This document shows, in pieces, positions 19,901 to 28,900 of a stretch of 64,000 bases of DNA (position 1 is the stretch's first letter; each line of letters opens with the position of its first letter). The translations under genes and the position numbers were made by a program. This stretch comes from Symsagittifera roscoffensis (Eukaryota > Xenacoelomorpha > Acoela > Convolutidae). The notes under the pieces were generated by a model that saw only the letters and a list, made by a program, of their open reading frames with translations, did not search any database and was not told where the DNA came from. The DNA lies in contig NC_087068.1 in NCBI RefSeq assembly GCF_963678635.1, positions 41,875,649 to 41,939,648 of the forward strand, in the 5' to 3' direction.

Positions 19901-22900
19901 GAAATCTTAGAGAAATTAGAAGTATTTCAGCTAAGTGAAATCGACTCGTCAAAGTTAAGGAGATGTATGAGATATTGAACAAGAGATTGTGGCAGAAAAC
20001 ATTGCGGCCGAGGAAAGAAATGGTCTGGTTCGGACAAATTGTGGAAACCTCAGAGGGCGCTTACAGTACTCTAGAGATGAACATGGAAGGAAACATTTCA
20101 CCTGTCAACGGCTTCGAAATGGGCTCATTTAATCCCGAATGCTAAAAATTATCGACTGAACGCTCTCATCAATTACGCTTTACACCAACGCTTTACAATA
20201 ATACTTATAAATAAAATTGAAGATTCAAATTTTCAAGAATTCTATTTGTTTAAATTTTCTCGCATCCTGTGACTGCTGCTTACAAATGCTACTGAGTAAA
20301 AACTATGATACAGTTTATAACAGGGACGGATATAGAATTTTCTCGATAGGGGGCGGATTTTCAAAAAAAAATTCGAAAATTTTGTCGACTTTTTTTTTAG
20401 GTCGACTAAGTTGATTTTCCAAGCTCTGCCGAAGCACTAAGAAGAACCTATTTTGGCCAAACTTTCCGCGCCGCAGGCAAAATTTTGAAAAAAATGTCCA
20501 AAAATGCGTTTTGAGGCTCTTTTTGGAAACTTTTTTAACCAAAAAATCGAATTTTTTCGGCGCGCGCTCCCCCCTCAAAATTAGTATATAGAGGCGCCCA
20601 AGGTGCCTTTGAAAAGTTTTAGGGTCAGTCAGCCAAAAATGGATATTTCAAAATAGTACAAAGGGGAAACTGTAGAGAAACGTCAGCATACTAAGTTTCC
20701 CAATCTGTAATACAAAAACTCCGCCTTAAATTGATTCTCTGTGCTACACCTTTTCCCCGAGTTTCCCTTAATACATTTGATTTGATATTTCAAACAAGAC
20801 TGATCGTATCAGTGCGAAGCCCTGGATGTTCCGACTGCCTTTTAAGGTTTATGGAGCAGTAATAACATGAAAAAATTAAATGTAATAAAATAAAATGACT
20901 TTTTTTAAATTTGAGATTTTTTAAGGAAAATCATCCCCCCACACGCCATATAAAGTACAAAAAGATAGAGTTGGCTCCTAGTAACAAATCAATTATGGCA
21001 AATATGCTTCCTTCAACTAATTTAGAACGATTTCTCAGACGGATCAATACTCCATTACCCCGAGCATAAATATTCCGTTACTTTCGTCACGAAAGTCGAA
21101 ATAAAAATACGGAATATTTACTGTGTTCAGATTAGCTCTAGCTAACACTTTCTCTCAGGTATAAGGACAAGCTATGATTATGAAGCAATAGATATTGATC
21201 ATAATTGGCTCAGAGTTTATTCGAATATCCTGCTTAGTAATTGAGACAACATAGCTACCGTGTGACAAAAACAAACACGAAAACTAAGGTCAATCCCGGA
21301 GATTAAAAGTAAATTTATCAGCCTACCTTTCAATCAAATTCTCTTTTTCAGACCGACTATTGCTGGTTTTCTGCTTTTTGCTCTTCGGCATCATGCACTC
21401 TTCCAAACTGCTAACGCGACCATTGTCTTCACAATTCAATTTCTGTTCATCACTTTGCATCCGATTGGCATTCACTAGCTTCATTATTTCCTCTTTTCTT
21501 CTGCTAGTCGACGCCGAATGACTCGAAAGCGGCGATGACACTTTAGCCACTGCTTTCATCCTTTTCAACTCACTCAAAGTCAACACTTTCGATACTTTTT
21601 TCACAGAATCACTAGGAGTGTGCAAAACATCGTTTCTTGGCCTCGCTGATAAGTTTTTGTTGTTGGATGCCGACTGACCTCCCAAATCAATTACAATGTC
21701 TTTGACCTTGGGGGGTTCCGATTGGCTCTTGACTTTAACCTTGTGCTGGTTGATCAGATCTCTGGCTGAAACAGATTCAGGAGCAGGCCGCTTTTTGACA
21801 GACCAAGGGGCTATTGCACTTTCAGTATCTCCTTCCACTTGACTGCGTTTCAAATTCAAAGCACCGAGCGTGGGTCTTTTCAGAAGATCTTCGAAAGATA
21901 CGCTTGGGCCTTCGGGGTTTAATAAATTTGAATTCTCTTGACTTATATCTAGATCTCTTGCTGCAGTCTGGATACCGCTCGCCACTGAGCCAGATGACCT
22001 TTGACCTATTATAAAACAATTGCAGTCAATTTCAAGGATGGCATTGGGTTTTCTAAATTAAGTATATTTCATAACACAGATTACCTAATTAAATTCTTTA
22101 AATTTGAAAAAAAAAAGCTTAAAACAAAAAATACAAACCAAGAAAAAAAATTTAAAGCATATCGCTGAGAATCTTAATAAAGACTAAAACGGTTGTAAAA
22201 CTATACCACACTCTAGTTAGTCTAATATCCTAAGTAACTCCTAAATTGCCAGAAAAAACTTTGAACTCAATAAAAAAAAACACACCACCCCCACCCCCCT
22301 CGCCAAGCCAACAAGCTCCTACCTGGATTTTGATTGACTGACACAGTATAGGGGGACATAGTGGCTCTGGTTTTGGTTGATCTGCTATTGATGTTCTGGT
22401 GGGGATTGTTCTCGTAGAGGCGCTGTTTGCCATTGTAGATGAGGAACTTGTTCTGGTTGCTCTCTATCATCTTCGCCCTCCTCTCTCGCTCCTTCTGGGG
22501 CTCAACTGGAACTGCAGCCTGAAGTTGACTTCTTCTCGACTTCGACTGTCTGGGAACAAACTCATGATTTCATTCAATCACCCAGTTCAAAATCACGATC
22601 TTTTCTATATCAAACTCAAATTAAGACCGGCCGCAACAAAAATACGTTTACAATGCAAGTATCACAGAATGTTCAAACAATTATTATTCAAGTAATATGC
22701 TAGAACAAGTTTAAAAATACTAAAACAACCTAAAACTGGCAGTAGAATTAACTGACGACCAAGTCTAATACTCTCATCAGATATTATGTGATATTGTCTG
22801 AAAAGTCGTGTACACCATTTGATCTCGACACTTCAACATTTTTGAAATTAAAGAATCTGAATCAAGACAGATAGTGCTTCAATGTGGTACCACACTTCAC

Positions 22901-25900
22901 CCTCTATGTACTTTCTCAAGGGTTGGAAAAATTGGCTGGAAAAAACCACAATAGGCTCCACCATAGTTTCATCCATTTACTTCGTCTGAACACCAGAGGA
23001 TGTTAAAAGTTCCGAAAATTGTGTCAACTATTGAGCTGACAGGACTGACCTGTATGCCTTGGTGATATGGAACTCGCAGAAGTCTCCCATCTTCCTGTTG
23101 ATTGGCATCTGACACCTCTGGCCCGTTTTCTGAGTGGTGGCTTGGCATATGCCATACTCCAGACACCTTCCCAACACCAGGATACATCTGGGGTCACTAA
23201 CACTTAGAACTGGTTCATCTTCGAGCTTCACATTCGGATTCAATACACCAACGACTACTCCTGTAAATGAATTAATGGACGAGTGATTAATGGACAAGTG
23301 ACATCCAATTATCTAAATTGACCAAATTAAGATTTGCCACCGCACTTCATCATATGTGGGAACTCGATAATTAGCGTGAGTCTACAATACTAAAGTAGCG
23401 CGCAATTAGCCATTCAATCATCTTAGTGTGGACTTTCGGAGGCAGGACAATCTACTAGTCTCCACACTGACACCACCCAATAAAATTCTACCCTAAGACA
23501 TTATACCCTACATAGCTATCTAATCAATACAATCTACCCTATACTAATATGCCAAACATAACAATCTTCCTTGTGTCGATTTGTCGCACTAGTGTTGTCT
23601 TACAAAAAGCTAATTAGAATCGGAATGATCGCAGCACGTAATAATTCATTCGAGACCTAGTTTTTAGATTTAAATTTAGTCTTTCACTTAAGCAAATTGT
23701 TCAAAAACTAAATCGCAGTTTTAGACTCAATTGACAGGTTTTAATTCCCAATTTCAAAATCACTTACAAAAATGAAACGGAAACTAACTCATTGTGTTAT
23801 TTTTTTTCCGAAAAACCACTATCCAAAATGAGTCAAACTTCTTGGGGTCTATCCCAACATAATCAGGGAGCAATTTTAACTGACGGCCACGAGTTTACCA
23901 AGAAACAGGAAACAAAGAATGGAAACATTCAAGGAAGTGCTCAAGGTGGGGGTGCCAACGCAAAACGACAGCAACAACCCGAGAAAAACGTCTTCTTTCC
24001 TCTAGAAACGAACACACTAATGAAGTATTTCGTGGTCGTTCAGATGCAAGGCTTCTCGAGTAGAAAACAAAACCAAGCAAAAATTCAGCAAGTACCAGTC
24101 AATAGCAGTACTGTAGCGAACTGCTTGCAGTCTGAGTTTGAAAAAAAGCCATTCAGTTAGCTCTGCCTTGTCGGTCGGTGATTAATCCAGGTCTCAGTCA
24201 ACTGAAGTTAATTGAGAGACCCACAGAGCTTACAATTGTCGGCAGACATTTTGAGATACCGAAGCAACAGGACATTTTTGCGTCTTCGATAGTGGAATTC
24301 AAGATCCGGAAAGAGTGCTGATTTTTGGAGATCGCAACAATCTCCAGAATCTGATATCACATCCGACTGTTGTGACAGAACATTCAAAGTTTGCCCCCAA
24401 TCAGTTCGATTAAATTTACACCGTCCACATTCAACTAGCCGGATTTTACCCCCTGTATTCATGCAGTTGCCAAACAAAAGAGAACATACAAAAGACTACT
24501 GAAGGGCTTATCAGCCATCACCAAAAACACCGAACCTCACCCCATTTTCTTCGGTTTTGAACGTGCAGTTCTTAATGACTTCGCTAGTCATAACACCGAA
24601 GCTTTGCTTAAAGGGTGTTAATTGCACATATGTCAAGCGTTCAACCGGAAAATAAACGAAGTGGGAATAAAACGACTGTTTGTACCAGCTGCAATGGTTA
24701 CTGCCGCTTTCAAAATGGTTATTGACGAGATCGAAAAAATATCTGACTTTATCAAGAAAAAACTGAATGAGGTAGCCCCATACTTCTAACGCTGTTCCTC
24801 CATCAAAGGCGAACCCATCGAATTTCCAGTTAACCTTTGAAATCATTCCGCAGAAGCAGCTGCTGGTGTACTCAGCATAACAAATGCCGTATAAGTGTGG
24901 CGTCTGACCGTTGCTACTCTTCGAAAGAAACCAGCTTTCTGAAGCAAATCAAATCAATTACTGCAAATCAAAACCTCGATACACTGAAAACAGTGGGGGA
25001 AACAGCAACCCCGACCGCAAAAAAATACAGGGAATTGAATGAGAAAAAGAGATGAATTTGCAAAAACTTAAAAGAAGATTCTACTTTAGCATATTCATAT
25101 TCTCTCGCGCAATTAAGTCATTCATTAGTTTGCTTATTTATTAAGTTTTTTTGAAACTTTCAGGAATTCAACTGAATTTCTAGAAAAACACTTTTTGCGG
25201 TTCTCGTAGTCGAAGCTGATATTTTAAAGGCGATAGATGCCAATATCAAAGGAAATTGTTTTTTTTTTCACTCGCCCCTGTCCCAAAGTTTCAATTGTTT
25301 TAATTATTGGGTAGACTGGCATAAGAATAGGGTAGACTGGCATAGGGATAGGGTAGACTGGCAAATGGTAACTTGGAACATAGGATAAGATAGTATCGGG
25401 TAGATTAGCATAGGGCAGGGGTCCAGACGACGCCGCATTCAAGTGGTGGACTCGACATCCTGGCTTGTCGGGCAGATCGAAAAAGGGTAGAATGTCATGG
25501 AACCGGACTTTCAACTCTAATTGGACAGACAAAACTATCACAGATAAAATCATCCCAGATAAAAATCAACTCGAGCTAAATCATCCAAAAAAATCCCAAA
25601 AAACATCTACAACATAATCTTTCAAACCAAAGCAAAATCTATCGAAGACATTGCAATAAAACAAAAAGCAAAAAAATGGTACAAAAAGATTTAATTGAAA
25701 AAGCAAAAATACCTATAGGAAAATTTTTTGCAGATTAAGGCTTGTTTTCCAGACAAAAATGATGTTTCAAGGCCCCTTGAAAGTTTAAGATTTCTGGCAA
25801 CAATAGTTCAAAATTGACAGATTGTTCATGAGATGCCAGACTGCTCAAATACCTTTTGGTAAATTAAGGATTGTCCAAACTATGAATTTTAATCTTATCA

Positions 25901-28900
25901 TATTAAAACTTAAGTGTAAGAACTTGAGTCGTATAAGGACTTATTAAAACCAATTAGCTGTCTCATTTCAAAATGGAGCGATTTTGTAGTGCGGGATAAT
26001 TGGCAACGCGTGTAAATTGTAAAACGACCAGTTTAGAAAGACCTGCGGCATGCTTCTATAGTGGAGTGCACACCCGGCTCGGCCCATGCAGATTGAAAGA
26101 TCAAGTCCCAGAGGGATCAGAATATTGTAAAATTGGTTTGAATAAAAATCACCATGAGCATATGTATTACAACAACACTGCTAGTATAACAGCGTGAGGA
26201 CCTGAATGTTCCGACTGCACGTTAAGGCTAATAAAAAAACTTTGGTTGAATATTTTACCAATTAATAAAAAATATTTTTCCTTTTTTTTCTCATTTTATT
26301 CCCCACATGCAATGTAAAATACAAAATGCAGGTTATGAGTCTCTAATCATTTCAAAGGACTGAATCGCTGGCCTCAATTCAAATTAGAACGCAATTCGCA
26401 GCGAACGCATTATATGGCCCGTTAATTATCCCAAATCGACCAAATTAGCAATTTTCAAATACCCGTAACCTTAGGAAAAAAGAACACACGTAGAATATCT
26501 TTTTAAATTTGAGCTCAGGACAATAAAATCTTCCAGATGGTATAAGAATCCAGTCAAAACTGCTTAGTTAAAAAATTGAAAAATGACTAAATAGATTAAA
26601 CAGTTCCAAAGGCGGCACAATTAAAAACTTTCAAAGTAAATCAAAGAATTGACCAGACTGCTCGCATCAGTTTATTGAGCGGTAATAACACAAAAAAAAA
26701 CTAAATGTAAAAAAATTGAATGAACCAATTTTTTTTTCAAAATTTGAGATTTTTTTTTAAAGAATCGTACACCCCCCCCCCCCCCCCCCTCGATGCCAAG
26801 TAAAGTACAAAGTGATAAATTTCGCTCCGAATCAATTATGGCAAATAAGCTTCCTTTAACCAATTTGGAACGATTTCTAAGACGGATTAAATCTCCGTTT
26901 ATAGCGCAAAATATATTGCGCGTCAACTGTCCCAACTTGGCCAAAATAAAAATCTTTAAACCCGCATAACTTTACAAAAAATCACAGGTGAAATATCTTT
27001 TCAAGCTCAGGACAACAGTACTTTTTGAATGAAATTTAAAAATTACGTCAAAATGGCTAGTTAAAAAGTCGAAAATTGTCTGCAGAAAAAACCCACCCAG
27101 AACACAAATATTCTGTTGCTGTTTTTACGAAAGTCGGAACAAAAAGTTGCATATGACCAAGGCTTTGATTTTTGCTTTAATCTTTGAATGTCGACCGATT
27201 TTGACAGCAATGCGGTTGTATAATTAAGCTGTAAATTCTTAGGATGATTTTGACTAAGCTTTGGAAGATTATGACCGGGATGATTGTAGGCAATTTTCTA
27301 TCTGGGATTATTGTTCCCGAAAGTTAACGAATGGTAACGAAACATTTGTGCTCGGGGTGAGTTTTTTCTTCAGACAAATTAGGGCAATTAACGCGATATA
27401 TTTTGCGCTATTAACGCGTAAGCGGAGATTTAATCCGTCTTAGAAATCATTCCAAATTGGTTGAAGGAAACTTAGTTGCCATAATCTTGTTAGTAGGAGC
27501 GAAATCTATCACTTTGTACTTCATATGGCGTGTGGGGAGATGATTTTCACAAAAAATCTCGAAATAAAAAATCATCTTATTTTATTTCATTTAATTTAAT
27601 TATGTTATTACGGGTCCATAGACCTTAAAAGGCTTCGCCTGATACGAGCAGTCTTGTTTTGCGTGGGGATGATCTCGGCTTGACTCAAATTTAAACAACA
27701 TTCGCTCCCTTCTTTACAATACAGTGAGATTTAAATTATCCGGACAAAACTTGAACTTTCAAACGCATTTTTCTCAATTTGGGTTAATTTGATTAACTTT
27801 ATTCTCCGAAATTCTCAAACAGACATTTAGCCCAAAATGGATCATTTTGGCTTTTTTTAATTAATCAAGAATTACGCTGAAAATACTTTGTTAATTGATG
27901 AGAAAATTATATCAAAAGAAGCCCAACCTTAAAGGGTTAAATCTCGAAAAAAAATTGCACAAATTGTTTAAAGTTTGTTTCTAACCAAAGATTATGAGTT
28001 TTATATGGTAAAAATCACATTTATTGACTATCAAGCAAAAATATTTTCTTTTGTACAGGTTTATGCATGTCTTATGGTTGACAAATTGCATCGTATTAAT
28101 TTTTGTGAAACTCTAAGCAACTTTTGTTCTCTTCACTTTTTGTCTAATCTTAACCCAATTTGCTAGAAACGCGTTTGAAATTTCAAATTTGTTCGTTTAG
28201 TCCGGTTAATTTAAGTCAGCACTGTACAAGCTGCTCACACATTGACACAGATGAATTATGAATTCAAGTCTGACGTGAGCTCTCAAATATAATGAAAGGT
28301 ATTTATGAAGTAGCGAACCAAATTTAACGCTCAAACAATAAAAGAAACGTCAGTTGGTGTGCAATTAGCGCAGTATTCCGATCACAGATACATTTGCTGC
28401 AAAAAATCTTCAAAAAAGTTCAATAGAAATCTTTAGAGGTTCTCTTTAGAGGGATTGATCGAACAGGTTTCAAAAATAACATCCGAGAGAAGTCGTCCAC
28501 TGCGTTTCCGGCGTTTTTTTTCAAATTTGGGATACTGCTCGTCCTTGTGCGATGATTAGGTACGGCATCTGATTTTCCGTACATTGAAACCTTTCCTGAA
28601 ATTTGCTACAAGTTTGCTTACTACACCGCCGTCCTAACATAAAAAAATGTGAACTTTTCCACAAATTTCCCTCGGTCGGAACGTAATAAAAGAGCAGAAC
28701 ATAATTTACAACTGTCTGTCAAGCTCTCGCAAGATCAACAGTGACTAATAAAAACGTTCAAAATTTTTATTCAATCTATCATACCTTCTCCCTCCCTGTA
28801 GAGATGCACGTGGTCTCCATGGAACACAGTCAGTCTTAGAGAGCAGTACTGGAGATCAGACACTAGGAAAGTGCACCAGGACCTGCCATTGTTCCCTTGC

